From the NCBI RefSeq assembly GCF_025602895.1, contig NW_026516218.1, positions 124,001-188,000 on the forward strand: a stretch of 64,000 nucleotides of DNA. Direction: 5' to 3'. The translations under genes and the position numbers were made by a program. A model generated the notes under the pieces. That model had not been told where the DNA came from and did no database searches. It was given only the letters and a program-made list of their open reading frames with translations. The stretch comes from Polychytrium aggregatum. Lineage: Eukaryota; Chytridiomycota; Chytridiomycetes; Polychytriales. Below, piece after piece: positions 10,791 to 23,882 of this stretch. Each line of letters begins with the position of its first letter. Positions within the stretch are counted from its first letter, which is position 1.

Positions 10791-12755
10791 ATGAACTTTG
10801 AGGATCGCAGCGAGTCCCAGCAGAACGAAATCCTGGCCCTGGAGGTGGGTGCATTGGGTCGGCACCGGCGTCTATCGCTGATGCCTTCGCTGTGGCCGTC
10901 CTTGAATTCCGCAATTGCCCGTCCTTCGCCGCATGCCTGTGACTGCATGCTTGGCCATGGCTTCGTTCGTCCCTGCCATGTACATCTTCGCACACCCAAA
11001 GTGTGTCCTGCAACTTGTCTCCTTGATGGCATCGTGCAGCAATGCCGTCGGCTCCTGCGTATCTGCTCGGACATTGACACAGCTCTTGGGCGATAAAGGC
11101 CATATATGACCAGGACCTCAAGCGATCACTGGATGGCACCAAGGAAATCTTCACCGTCATTGTCCGCCCTGACTTGCCCGAGTCCGTGCTGCTCTGTCCG
11201 GCTCCCGAATCCTCCCCCAGCCCCGACGTCAGCGTTGGCCCCACGGTCGCGCATCTGCCGCCCATCCGCCTCCAGTTTAGCTTCCCGCATGGATATCCAG
11301 AGAGTGACCCGCCAGAGCTGAAGATCTCCTGCTTTTGGATGACAGAGTCGCAAATTGATGGCTTGAAAAAATCTCTGCTGGAGCTCTGGAGCCATGAGCG
11401 AGACTCGGTAAGTCTGCCGCGATGGCCCTGGCATCGCCTGCTGGTCGTGCTGTGCTCTGACACCCGAAGCATCCCCAGGACTCTGTCTGATTCCTTTCGC
11501 CGATCTACTTCCGCACCGCCTCACCAAGATCATATACACGATCGTCGAGTATATTCGGTTCAATGCTCTCTCTTTTGTTGCGTTCGATCCAGAGTCAAAC
11601 CCGGCCAGGCTGTTTCTTCCTCTGCAGCAAAGTCAAGGTGCTCGCTCTCGATTGAGCGACCACCAGGACGACCCTGCTAACTCCAACGACGCCAGCGTCG
11701 ATAGGACTCGAGTCGATATCAGCCAGCCCGCGGCCGACCAGCTGGATCGCGACATGCTCGGGGAGCTGATGCAGTTTGATCTCATCGAAAGGCGGCGTGT
11801 TTTCGATAACACCACCTTCAAATGCGGCATATGCCTCGACTACTTCTCTGGGTCAAGCTGTCAACAGTTTCGAGCCTGCCAGCACGTTTTTTGCATCGAG
11901 TGCCTGCATGGCTACATGATGGCGATTATGAAGCAGTCTGCCGAAACTTGCCAGCGCATCAACTGCCCGGATCCTGACTGCTTCAAATCAAGGTCCCGCG
12001 ACGAGCCCGAGGACTACGAAACGATCGGGGCTGTCGTTGGTCCGATTCGACTACGGTGGCTCAAGACCATTCGCGAGAAGGAGACCGCCATCAAGACCGG
12101 ACTGGTTCCGAGAGCATGTCCTCGACGAGGATGCGGGACCGTCAACTACCAGGCCAAAACAACCAAGCTCGTTGAGTGCAGCCGCTGCAGATTTCCGTTT
12201 TGTGGATACTGCGGACTGACCTATCACGGCATCGCCAACTACTGCCCTTCGGATCCCGAGTATCTGTTACATATGAGCCAAGTGCAGGAAGCTGTCGAGC
12301 TCAAGGCCGCCGTGAGAGACCTTGGCAAGAGCGCCGAAGAGTACCTCGAGTTTCTGGAGCAGGCCCGCAAATTCAAACCTGCGTCGCGGGGTCCGAAACC
12401 AGCAAGCGAAAGTAACCCGAATCCCGATCCAGATGATGCCGATGTCCGAATTGCCGAGGTTCGAGAGCTTTTGGAACCCTGGAACGCTGCTTCAGAGAAA
12501 GAAAAGGTCGGGCTGATGAAGCAACAGCGTTTCATTGATCTCCGAGCGAAGATTCGCGAAGTTATGGAGGACAGGCTGTCGATGACGATTGTGTTGGCGT
12601 CAAGTCGGCAGTGCCCGGGCTGTGGAGCCCGGATTCAAAGGACAGAGGGCTGCCCACATATGACCTGTACAATGTGCTTCAGCGAATTCTGCTACGTTTG
12701 CGAGGCCCCGTACGGCAAGTGCCGGGGAACATGTCGAGACAAAGGAATGCCCTAG
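10791..12755 (+). CDS. RWD-domain RBR E3 ubiquitin ligase, RNF14-like
   Basis: Predicted RING-between-RING ubiquitin ligase that accepts ubiquitin on a RING2 cysteine. Exon 1 (10791-10844, MNFEDRSESQQNEILALE) and exon 2 (11099-11407) make an N-terminal RWD domain (YDQDLKRSL, then PPIRLQFSFPHGYP). A long last exon carries RING1 (CGICLDYF with FRACQHVFCIEC), an in-between-RING domain (CPRRGCGTVNY with CSRCRFPFCGYC), a charged helical spacer, and RING2 (CPGCGARIQRTEGCPHMTC), where the last Cys is the expected catalytic residue. The order RWD-RING1-IBR-RING2 is that of RNF14/ARA54. The junction of exon 2 with exon 3 does not close in frame: the donor at 11408 is phase 0, but the CAG acceptor at 11478 enters one nucleotide out for the conserved CLIPFADLL frame. 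A downstream AAG acceptor at 11528 would keep frame but drop about 16 residues. Confidence 0.88.
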
Positions 12756-12856
12756 TCCGCACACTGGGCCCTGATGAAACGTGGCCTGCCGTGACGGCTA
12801 GGGCTGATCATGGCCGCAGCTCCTGAACAGCGCTCGTTGATAGTCCCTTTTTGATT

Positions 12857-12903
12857 CGCCATCGTCATATCGATCGCCATCGTCATATCGATCGCCATCA
12901 TCA
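12857..12903. repeat. 18-bp tandem repeat between genes
   Basis: CGCCATCGTCATATCGAT occurs 2.6 times in the 342-bp gap between the RBR ligase stop and the phosducin-like start. I see nothing else in this gap. Confidence 0.8.
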
Positions 12904-13097
12904 TCTTGCTGCCCCAGCCGTTGTTGCAGTGTGGCCCACAACAGCCCGTCGTCACGTGTCGTCATGGGGCCGGACAACCAGACACCCTCCTGGCTTCGGT
13001 CGCATCGCTCCGTCATCCGCGAGTTGCTGTCTCGATTGTTCATCACCGTCGCCGTCGCTCCTGCTGCTCTGCTCCAAAGCCATCAAGCCCATCCACC

Positions 13098-14030
13098 ATG
13101 TCCCTGTCCCAGCAGGATCAAGCCATCATTCGCGCGCTGCAAGCCATCTCTGATCCAGACGCAGAGCCCTATCGCCCCGGAGAGGATGGCGACGCCGACA
13201 GCGAGAGCGAGAACACGGGCCCTTCCGATGAGTCCGCTGCGTCGGCTCTCTCGGCAGCTCTACCTCCAGATATGGCTCGGATCGTTCAAAGCAACGACCG
13301 TCGACAGGCACTCGGTGTTGGTGGCTCGTTCACTGGACCAAAAGGCGTGGTCGCCGACCACCGATTCTTCCAGGCGCAGGAGCGCTCGCGTCGACTCGAG
13401 GAGCGACAGAGACTGGAGCAGAAAATTGCCGGCGGTAGTCTGTCCTCTGGCTGGCTCCAAAGACAAATCGCAAGCGAGTCCGGAGTTGCAGCCATAGGCG
13501 AAACCCAACTGGATGAAAATGACCGCCGTGAAGACGATCGCGAGCTGGACGAGTTACTGGAGGATTTCGAAGACGACCCCTACGTCCAGCAGTATCGATC
13601 CAAGAGACTGGTCGAAATGAAGCTGCTCTCGACCAAGACGCGCTACGGCTCCGTTCGCGAGATTCAAACCGACGATGAATTCGTTGCGCAAGTCGAGCAG
13701 AGCGAGCCCGACACCGTCGTTGTGATTCATCTCTATCAAGCAGCGAACACGGCGTGTCGTCTTGTCAATGGGCTGCTCGACGAGCTTGCCAAGAAATATC
13801 CATATGCAAAGTTCATGAGGATGGTCTCGACCGTGGCGCAGACCCATTTTGATGAGATCACCCTGCCGATTCTGCTTGGGTACCGAGGAGGCAGCTTGAT
13901 CAAGTCGCTCGTCCGTGTCACAGACGAATTTCCTTCATGGAATCGAACCAACAGACTCGATCCCGAGGAGTTTGAGGAGCTGATGATCCAGAGCTTTGGG
14001 GTGGACCAGATATACAACATGCATGAGTGA
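13098..14030 (+). CDS. Phosducin-like protein
   Basis: Single-exon gene, 310 residues. Phosducin-like proteins are co-chaperones of the CCT chaperonin that help assemble G-protein beta-gamma dimers. The start was chosen at MSLSQQDQAIIRALQAI because upstream sequence in frame is not protein-like. The family signature TGPKGVVADHRFF lies near residue 78, followed by a basic helical region (RSRRLEERQRLEQK) and an acidic helix (DDRELDELLEDFEDDPYV). From about residue 180 a thioredoxin-like domain follows (YGSVREIQTDDEFV, VVVIHLYQ, LPILLGYRGG), lacking redox cysteines as expected. The end is an acidic tail with MHE. The length matches animal PDCL/PhLP1. Confidence 0.87.
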   Translation: MSLSQQDQAIIRALQAISDPDAEPYRPGEDGDADSESENTGPSDESAASALSAALPPDMARIVQSNDRRQALGVGGSFTGPKGVVADHRFFQAQERSRRLEERQRLEQKIAGGSLSSGWLQRQIASESGVAAIGETQLDENDRREDDRELDELLEDFEDDPYVQQYRSKRLVEMKLLSTKTRYGSVREIQTDDEFVAQVEQSEPDTVVVIHLYQAANTACRLVNGLLDELAKKYPYAKFMRMVSTVAQTHFDEITLPILLGYRGGSLIKSLVRVTDEFPSWNRTNRLDPEEFEELMIQSFGVDQIYNMHE

Positions 14031-14328
14031 AACGGATGCGGCGATTGTGAAATGAAACCGTCCGCTAGCCTTCAATGCCGAACGGCGAATCTGCTCTGAA
14101 TCTGGTATACTGAATACACACCCAGCTGCCACCGGGAATGGCCAACCCTGGACTCGAGATCGTCGGGCCAGGCCTTCTCGTCCACGACCAAGTGCCGCAC
14201 CCCATCCATGGTCCAGCCCGCAACGCCGCACATGACCGCTGTCCAGTCACGTGGCAAATCAATATCGGCCGAATTCGGCAGGTGCCCTGAGCACGGAGCC
14301 CAGCACCATTCGCTGCTGCCTGGTCCTG

Positions 14329-14364
14329 AGCGTCGTCCTGGGCGTCGTCCTGAGCATCGTCCTG
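14329..14364. repeat. 12-bp tandem repeat upstream of the kinesin gene
   Basis: Three imperfect copies of TGAGCGTCGTCC lie in the 380-bp gap between the phosducin-like stop and the kinesin start. No other feature is visible in that gap. Confidence 0.75.
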
Positions 14365-14412
14365 TCTCAACCACGCAGCCGCTGGAATCGAGCACCAAGC
14401 TGCACCCACAAG

Positions 14413-17400
14413 ATGTCGAAAGGCGATGAGTCCGAGGTTGGAGTAAAAGTGGTCATCCGAGTCCGCCCACTATCGGAGAAGGAAAGGTCGCTGGGCTCGC
14501 AGCCGGCCTGGGACGTCAACGGCAACACCATCACCCAGACGTTCCCGCCGGGAGTCGATCGCCTTGGTGGAGCATATGCCTTCGGTAGGTCGTCCTGCAG
14601 TGGCAATGCTCTTCAAGAAAGCGACAGCAGTCGTTTGTGTGTCCATTATGGCTCTCATCGTGCCCACTCATCCTTCGTGTTGGCTTTAGATGCTGTCTAC
14701 GGCATGTCTTCGTCCACCGAAGATCTGTACCGGGGCTGTGCCCAGGAAGTCGTGGCAGCCTGCATGAACGGTGTCAATGGTGAATATCGATCGCATGAAG
14801 CATTGGCGAATTGGGATTGGCCGTCGACTATCGGCTATCGCTTAAGCAGGATCGGCGATCCGGTCAAGTCTCCTAGCCAACGAGCCCGATCGTCCATGAA
14901 AGTCGCATAGGGGCTCCCCCGTTTGATCCGATGGCATATGTTGCTCACATGCATACACACTCTCGTATCGGTCTCCTTGCACGGACGCCTGGGTGCACTG
15001 CAGGCACTATTTTCGCATATGGACAAACGTCATCTGGCAAGACCTACACGATGAAGGGCTCTGAAAACAGCGACGGAATCATTTCGATGGCGATCATGCA
15101 GATTTTCCAGACTGTCATTGCGGTACGCTCTCTGACTTGCGTCGCACTCAATGCAGCTGGACCAGGGGATCACACACCTGTAGCTGGACAGGTGGTCGAT
15201 GGGATGTCGCCTTTCCCCGTGCCCCATAAAAGCGGCAACGGCCGCAATCGACCCTGACCATGGAAATCATGTCGACAGTCGTCCAATCGCGATTTTTTGC
15301 TTCGTGTGAGCTACTTGGAGATTTACAACGAGGTCATCAAGGACTTGCTCAATCCAGAAAACAGCGTCAATCTCAAGATCCAAGAAAACCCGCAGGTGCG
15401 GCATTGACACTTCATCTCGCAGCGACTGCTTCACCCAGATCGGTATGAATAACACAGCCTGCTACTTGTCACGTTTCTCTCGCACATAGAGCCGTGAGAT
15501 GTTCATCAAAGGGCTGACGGAGCTGTCCGTGGGATCACTCGATGAAATCGATCAGTGTCTGAGAATTGGCGAAGGTAAGTCCCAGTCAGTTTGGCACACA
15601 TAACCGCTTTGGACTTTGGTACAACGAGCCGCGTGAATGTTTCCTTCCCTGGGCAGTGAGTGGCATCGGAGTGTTGCGGTCTGTTGATTGCGCCCTACTG
15701 AGATAACATTCCTGCATTCGACATTAGCGAACCGACATGTGGGTGAAACCAACATCAACGAGTTCAGCAGTCGCTCACATACTATATTTCGGATTGTAAG
15801 TGTACATCTTGCGTTCAAAAAACGGCGACAGTCGAGGGCTGCTGTAGGTGTGGGACTAACACTGTATGGCTCTATTCACCAGACAATCGAGAGCGCGCCG
15901 AACCAGTCTGGTGCCTCGCTTGAAGACGTGCCTTCAGCGGCAGTGAAGGTCTCCACCCTGGTAGGCTTGGCAATATTGGAGTTTCGATATCAGTTGGCGT
16001 CAGTTCGTGGGGTTTGTCTCGCCGACCTGGGTACTGCTCAGTTTCTCGAGCCCCAGTTGGCTTACTGCTAACTCGAGTCGATAGAATCTTGTTGATCTTG
16101 CTGGCTCCGAAAGAGTCGGCCACACAGGCGCTGAGGGAGTTCGCCTCAAAGAGGGCGGTCACATCAACAAGAGTTTGCTGGCGCTTGGAAACGTCATCAA
16201 GAAGCTAACCGAAGAGGGCTCCGCGTAAGAAAATACGATCGCCTACCCACCCAATCTGCACCTGCCCAGCATTTGGCCAAGGCTAACACAAAAGACCTGT
16301 CGGTCGGCCCGTCTAACACACGATGAATCTGCAGTGCTTCGCATGTTCCTTACCGAGACTCCAAGCTGACTCGGATCCTGCAGTCGTCTCTGGGTGGAAA
16401 TGCCCGAACCAGCATCATCTGCACGGTAACGCCTGCGGCGGCATATATCGACGAAACCCACAGCACTCTGAAGTTTGCGGGAAAGGCCAAACAAGTCAAG
16501 AATAAGCCTGAAGTAAATGAGGTACGGTAATCTGCACAGCCTATGAACGCAAGCCGGTTGCTGTGGTGTCGCCGTCGAATGGTTTCTTGGCGCTCCCTAC
16601 CGGCGAGCCCTTTCCCCTAATGCCGACGCCTCTTCTTTCTGTGTCGTGACAGATCATCACAAAGCATGACATTCAGAACACGCTTATCAAAAAGCAGCAA
16701 AACCACATCGCGGAGCTCACCAAGCAGCTTGAAGAGGTGAGCACAGCGAAAGCCAAGGCCGAGGTCAGGCCTATATTGTTGATTTGGGCCAAAGCCGTGG
16801 CTCGTCTCCATCTTTGCAAGGAGATATTTTGCGTGTACAGTCGACAACGAGCTCATCCAAGCTCTCGGATTACGTACTGCTAGGCCACGCGGGCCAGTGA
16901 CAAAATCGAGGCTGAGTTCAAGAAACGGATAGAAATGCAGATGAAGCAGCTTAAAATCATCCACGCTTCGTCGATTCAAGCGAGCGCATCCCGCATTCCG
17001 TCCAAGGTAAGTGGCGCCTTGTATCTGAAGCGCAGGGGCGTTCGCTTATCTTGCGCTGACTCACCGGCACGCTTGATTTCTCTGATATAGCGCAGTCGCG
17101 ATGGCCCGCGCCGACAGACGATTGCGTTTTTCAAGCCGAGTGAATTTCTGGTGAGAATATATGGGAGCAAGCGAGGAAGGAAGGAAGGAAGGAAGGAAGG
17201 AAGGAAGGAAGGAAGGAAGGAAGGAAGGAAGGAAGGAAGGAAGGAAGGAAGGAAGGAAGGAAGGAAGGAAGGAAGGAAGGAAGGAAGGAAGGAAGGAAGG
17301 AAGGAAGGAAGGAAGGAAGGAAGGAAGGAAGGAAGGAAGGAAGGAAGGAAAGATATGATCGAATATGCTCGATAGATTATGGGTTAACACGGGTTATAGC

Positions 17401-20400
17401 TTGAGGATACAGCTGATGATGAAAACGGCGGCACTGCCGAAGGCAACGTCGGTGAAATCGACGGAGAGCCTGTGCGCAAAAAACGACATGTAGGTTGTTC
17501 GATCGTGTACGCCATGATCGATGGCGTTCGTTTCATGCCGCCGCATACTCCTCGATGATGCCTTGTCGCTAACCGCCATGAACTCAATCCAAGGTTTCGT
17601 TTGGAACAAGTACGAAGGGTGAGCAAAGCCTTGTGGCCCCATCCTACGTCGAGTTTGCCGAGCTGTCCAAGGTAAGGAAAGATTGCGTCGTCGGCTCCGA
17701 TTCCGGAAGAGCGTTGTCTTGGATCAACCCCATATTCACCCTTTGAGTTCCGAATCTGTGCCACATCTAGAGTGCTTGGAAAGCTAAAACACTGCAAGTT
17801 GTCGACCATCTTGTCAACGAAGTCGATTGTCCCGATCCTCCGTCTGAGCTCAAAGTATGCTGCCCAACTATTTCGAGGCTACGCGCTTGTATGGTGCCTG
17901 GAGAGCGACGAGTACCTGTGTTATTTGGTTGACCCGATGCGATTTGCAGAGCCTGGTCGACTATGTGGAGAATCTTCGCGATTCAAATTTCGAGTTGGCC
18001 AAGATTCACCAACGTCACAGCCGGAGGCTGCAATCCGAACATGCATCAATCGAGTTTTTGGAGCTTGAAGCGACATGCAATAGCGCTGTACTCCTCGAAC
18101 GAGCCGAGAACGCCCAAAAGGTACTCATGCAGACTCACCATCGTAGTGTTTGAATACTTGCGAGGCGATCGTGGGCTCTGACAAACTCAGGCATGCACGA
18201 AGCTGTTACAGCAAGTACTAACACCGTTACCGCCTCCATTTTTCAACGGTGTATTTAGGTCATACGGCAGCTTGAAGCCGAGGTTGAGCGATACAAAGCA
18301 CAAATACTCGAGACTCAGCTAACCTCGATATCTCTGGAGGAGCAGTTGCGGGTTTCAATGGAGAGCGTTTCTCGCCTTGAATTTGCTGTACAGGGGTCAC
18401 AAAATGAGCTTGAACAGCTCCGCTCCCAGCGTTCCAATGCCGTAAACGAACTAGCGGCACTGGCGGAAAGCTCATCCAAGGCCGCTGCCGACCAAGGGCG
18501 GCAGATCAAAGCGCTTGAAGTTCAGTGCTCCGACTACACGCATCAAATCACGGCAATGACCCAGACCGTGGAGAGCCAAAATGCCGAGATCCTACAGCAA
18601 CAGGAGGCGCTGAAGCAGAGCCGACAAGAGTCATCCGAGCTTAGAGTCGCGAACGAGCGCTGGGCTGCCGAAGTTGCACACGCCCGGACGCTGCTGGACT
18701 CTCAGCAAACTGAGTCACAGTCGTTCTCCAGCTTCTATAGAGCCCTCAAGGACAGCATCCTCCAGCACGTGGGGACGTTGGCTGATTCGAAATCCATCTC
18801 CACGACTGGTGGCTCTGACGACGGGCTCGAACACATCCGTGTCCTGCTGAATCAGACTCTGGCCCCAGGCGACCTTGCTGCCGAGATGGGTCGGATGCTG
18901 GGACTCCTCGATGCAAACATCCGCCGTGCTTCTGTGGATAAGTCAAAGTCAGAGCTTTCTGAGATGCAACTAGCAAGTGAGCTGACTCAAGTAAAGGCTG
19001 AGCTTGAGAGCGTGGTTGACAAGTTGAGCCGCTCCCAGTCGGAACTCGAGAGCCAAAGCACCAAATTGCACCAACTCCAAGCACATTATGACCAGCAGGA
19101 GGCTACCAGCGGAGAGCTGCTTGTAAAGGTGAGCAAGCCACCGTCCCAGTAGCCGGATATACTTGTGTTTGGTGACGGAGGTGCTTGCTTCGGCTTCGTC
19201 CCAACTGATGGTCAATGCTTGGCTGGAACGTACAGATGGAAGATGAGCAAAAGCAAGAGAAAGATTTGCATCGAACCGAAATAGCTGAGCAAAAGAGCAT
19301 GCTGAGCTCATCCGAGGCCCAGGTTGCGGCCCTCAAAGCCGAGCTTCATGAGAAGGTTCGAGCTACACCTCACTTTCATCTGCGTTGCTCGACTCTCTGA
19401 CTCAAGACCACACAACTAACCAATTCGCTTTGCAGACTGCCAGACTGAGGGAGCTTGAGCCTCTCGAGGCCTTACGCCAAGCCCATACTACTCTAGAGCG
19501 CAGGCTTGTGGACCTCGAAACAGAGCTGAGAAACTGCACAAACGAGCGCGATCAACTCATCAACGAGCGGGTAAGCGACGATGGAGCCCGTGGGTGACTT
19601 TATAGCAGCAACATCCACTCATCGACTCTGCTCTACAGGAAGCCGAGGTTGCTGTAGCAAAGGGACTGACTGAGAGCTTCGAGGCTGTTGAGGCAGGCCT
19701 GAGAACCGTGGAGCAGCGGCTGGCACAAGCAAAGTCGAATCTCGCTGAAGTAAGTGATATTTGGGGCATTTTCGCTGGCAACAGGCCCTCGGCGCTGTCT
19801 AGCGATCGATACACGACAGTTTGAAGACCTGCAGCCTTCAAGGCACGAGGCACTACTAACCTGGACTGGCGGCGCCTGCAGTCCAATGCCCAAAACTCAG
19901 AACTGAAAGCCCAGAACACAAAAATGCTGAGTGAGATCAAGGCCAGTGCCGAATCGACTCAAGAGCTTCAGCGCGAGAACGCCCAGGTGCGTCGGTGCAC
20001 GATTTTTGCTCCAGTAGTGCTGTCCATTGGATCTGTACTCATTTCCACACCACTTTCAGCTCGAACAGCGTATTCAGACTCTTTCCCAGAGGCTCGTGGA
20101 GCTGGAGAGTCAACACCAATCCCAGACTGAAGCGCTGGCGCAAAGTAACCTGAGCCTTGAGGAGGTCGGTGCTCGAACTTTGTTTACGCCTCCACTGTCC
20201 TCTCCACTTTGCGGACTGCATATATCATATCTGTGGGAGGGGCTGCTGTTGATCCCTTGGATCGATACAGGTGGCTCACTTGCTCTGACTACTATCTCTG
20301 CGCTTCTCAATGGACACTGTTTTCAGATCAAGGCAGAGCGAGCTCAACTTTCGCTGCGTGTGTCGGAGCTGCAATCGTTCGAGCAGAGGTAAGATGTTTT

Positions 20401-23400
20401 GCGTCCAGCGGAGTGCAAATATGCAGGAGATGATACCTCTATGTTGAGTATTGATGAACAGCTGTGAAGGAGTGCTGACTGAAAGTGTATCAACTTGGTT
20501 CAGATACCTGAATGCGCAATCGGAAATGCAAAGTGCCCAGGAAAGCCTCCAAGAACATGTAGGTCTAGGCACAATTCCACGCCTGAGCGAACTTTGAGGA
20601 TGCTGATTCATGCGTTTCTGTCAACCGATCTCAGAGTGACAGCATCGTGGTCCTCTCCGGTCAAGTAGAAGCCACGAACCAAGCCTACGAGGTAGATACC
20701 GATAGCATCTCCTTTGGAACGCCGAGTACCGACGGCTCTTGTCGCGCGTGCCACCTGCTGATTCCCAAATTTCGGTACTATACCACATCGAACGTCCCAC
20801 AGGCGCAAAAAGTCGAAAACCACTCTCTGAAAGATGCGCTTTCCAAAACGGCCGCTCAGAGCATGCTGTTGGAAGGGCAAGTTGCCGATCTGCAGCGACA
20901 GCTCGATGAGAACGTGAGCAGCTTGGCTGCTCTCGGGACCGCCCAGGCCAAAAATGGCGATTTTGAGTTGGTTATCGCCCAGCTCGAGGCCAAGATTCAG
21001 GTAAGGCCGTGACGGCGCAAAAGTAAATTTGCGTACATGGCAGCTCGACAGCTGATATTTTGCGGCAACAGACACAGCGAGATCAGTTGGAAGCCGACTC
21101 GACACGAAACCAGCAGCTTGAAACTCAGATAAGCGAACTTTGCAAGAATCTCGACCGCCAAAGCGAAGAGCGCGAGAGCATGCTGCGGGATCACTCGGAT
21201 GCGTCCGATGCCTGTTTGAAGAAGATTTGCGCTCTTGAAGCACGGGTCCAGGTGCGATAGCCATAGCACGGAGGCCCAACACTGCGGGTGCGTGGCGTAG
21301 TGGCTGCTTCGAGGCGAGTGTCTGATATGGCCTTTGGTATGCGTTAGGAGCTGCAAGCCGCCGTCGATGTTGCCTCGGAAAACTTGACCTCCAAAGCCAC
21401 CGAGTCCGAGTCGCTACAACGCCAGCTGGACGAGCTCAACCGAGCCTTCGAAGCACAAAAGACTTGCGCAGAGAATGGTGTTGTGGCAGAGTCGCGAAAC
21501 CAAGACCTGCAAGAGAAGGTGAAGCGTCTCGAGGTGGATCTAGAGGTAAGGCTCTAGGGTTCGAAAGCAGCCTTCGAGTGGGTCCCAAAATGCGCCTCTT
21601 ATTCCCGATGCGAACATTTTTGATAGGCTGAGAGATGCAAAGCTGAGGAGCTACTCGTCGAGATCGAGCAAGTCACAGTAGCTCGAAACGAATTGGAGGC
21701 TCAGCTCTGCAGCTCACGTTCGCTCGCTGAGCAATTTGAAGCCGATCTGGCGAATCAAAAATGCGCTTCCGAAAGTCTACGTAGTCAGCTGCAATCGGTT
21801 CAAGAGGACTTGCGGGTAAGCGATGTATTTCACCCTGCTGAGAACGTGCACACTCATCATCAGGCGCGCTAACATGGTCTTGGTGATGTACTAGATGCAA
21901 GCACAACAGCTTGCCTTGGTGGCAGCTGAGAAAGAGGAATGCTCCCAAGTAGTGAGGCGGCTTGAAGAGCACCTGGAGACCCAGAAGACCACTGCTGCTG
22001 TGGAGGCTGCACGCGCTTCGGAAGAATACCGCAAGCTGTCACTGCAGCTGGAGCAGGCCGAGGCTGAACATCTGGTACGACCCTAACTCAGTCGGTCGCG
22101 CTCGAAGCGGCATGGGGTACTTGATGCTTCGAGGAATCTGATGATCGGTTCATTTGCATGATTGATTGTAGATCCAGAATACGCGAATTGCTGAGCTCCA
22201 AGACAGACAACAAGAGAGGGACGCCCAGACACAAGAGCACCAACGTCAGTATAGCAACATGCAGGAGCGGTGCCAAAAAATGGAGCACGAGGTTATTTCG
22301 ACCCACAAGGACTTGCAAACCTTATCCGAGATGCACAAGAGTGTCAAAGAAGCCTCCGATACCCTTGAACAGCAACTAAATAGCGTCCGTTCGGGTAAGC
22401 TGTCGCTCGCGTTTGCAAAGCTCAAGCGGTGTCTCATCCCGAATCATAACACGCATCCATCATGCCCACAACATGCGATCTCCAGAAAAAGAGGCCCACG
22501 CCAAATCTATCCAAGATCTTGAGCTGCGACTGGAAAATATGACTACAGTCATCAAGGTATGCTCTTGCTGTGTCTATCGGAGCGACCGGATGGAGACTAA
22601 CACTGTGGCATGTCACAGACCCGCGATGACCGCATTCAAAGTCTACAGAGCGAACTTGAGGAGCGCACCGAAAACATGCACCGAGCACACCAGGTAGCGC
22701 TGAGCGTGATCGATTGCAATGACACGGGCTGTGGCTCAGGGGCTCACTGTGGCTATCCTTACCATCAATCAATGGCACCAGGAGCTGTGCGCTCATCGAG
22801 AAGATCTCCAAGCTCAGCTCGAGTCCTGCCTGAATGATCTCAATGCCGCTCGTCACGGTCAGTATCTTTTCCAAAGGATGTAGCTGGACAAAATCATTTG
22901 TTTGTTTCTTTGCTAACATTGCGCCTGACCCGCTGTAGACCTCTCGTTGGAGAAAAAGTCTGTCCTGACGGCCAAGAATGAGCTCTCTGTCCAAGTCCAG
23001 GCTGCCCGATCGCAAATCGAAGAGCTTTCGACCAGAAACGAAGTGAGTCTCCATTTGTTTCCCTTGGAATGGCGCAGTAGAGCATCGGCGACATTGTATG
23101 TGCAGCGCTATATAATAACCACAGTCATTCCACCAGGGGCTGCTGATACAAGTCCAGGATCTATCTGAGGAGCTGAAGCACAAGCAGCAGTCGCTCGATG
23201 AGATAAAGGCTCGCCAAAGTCAGCTTCTTGAGGTTAGTCGTGACTGGTAATTGGTTTTGCAGTTGGACCCGAGCTAAAACCAATTGGCCATCCAGAACAT
23301 GCAACAAAAATCCAACGAATATGAGATTTTGGAGCAACGATCGATCGGACAGGAGAAGCAACTCCAGCAACAGTCTGAAGAAATCGAGCGTCTTGGCACC

Positions 23401-23848
23401 GAACTGCATGATGTGGTAAGCTCGACAGCGATTTCGAATACCGTAGCTAGCATTGCTTCACAGCTGCAAGCGCGCTCGCGTACTAATATTGCTAATCGAC
23501 GCCATCAAATCAAAACACTGTGGACACACAGGAATCCAAGATCTCCGCCAAGGAAAAAGAGCTGCATAGTGCCATGCGGTGCCGCGAAGAAGAGCTGCAG
23601 GCCAAGCTGGAGCAGTCCCACGCCGAAAAAATACGGGCCATAGAAAAGGAACGGAGATCGCTTCAAGAGCTCATCAATGAGGCCACCAAAGGCGTGCAGC
23701 TGTCGAACGATGAAAAGTATGCGAAGCTCATGCAAACACAGACCGCAAAATATTCTCTGGACATCCAAGCACTCAAGGTACTATTGTAACTGGCTGGGCG
23801 CTGCCGGCTCGAAGCGATGGTGCAACTGCAATACTGATGCGTTCTCTC

Positions 23849-23882
<34 letters not shown>

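Noticed and set aside
17175-17350. CRISPR-like array
   Set aside because: Only a 4-bp unit repeated; no spacers, and the context is a eukaryotic intron.
17061-17390. Reading frames encoding PSFL or GRKE repeats
   Set aside because: Pure translations of the GGAA microsatellite within an intron; no start context or conserved sequence.
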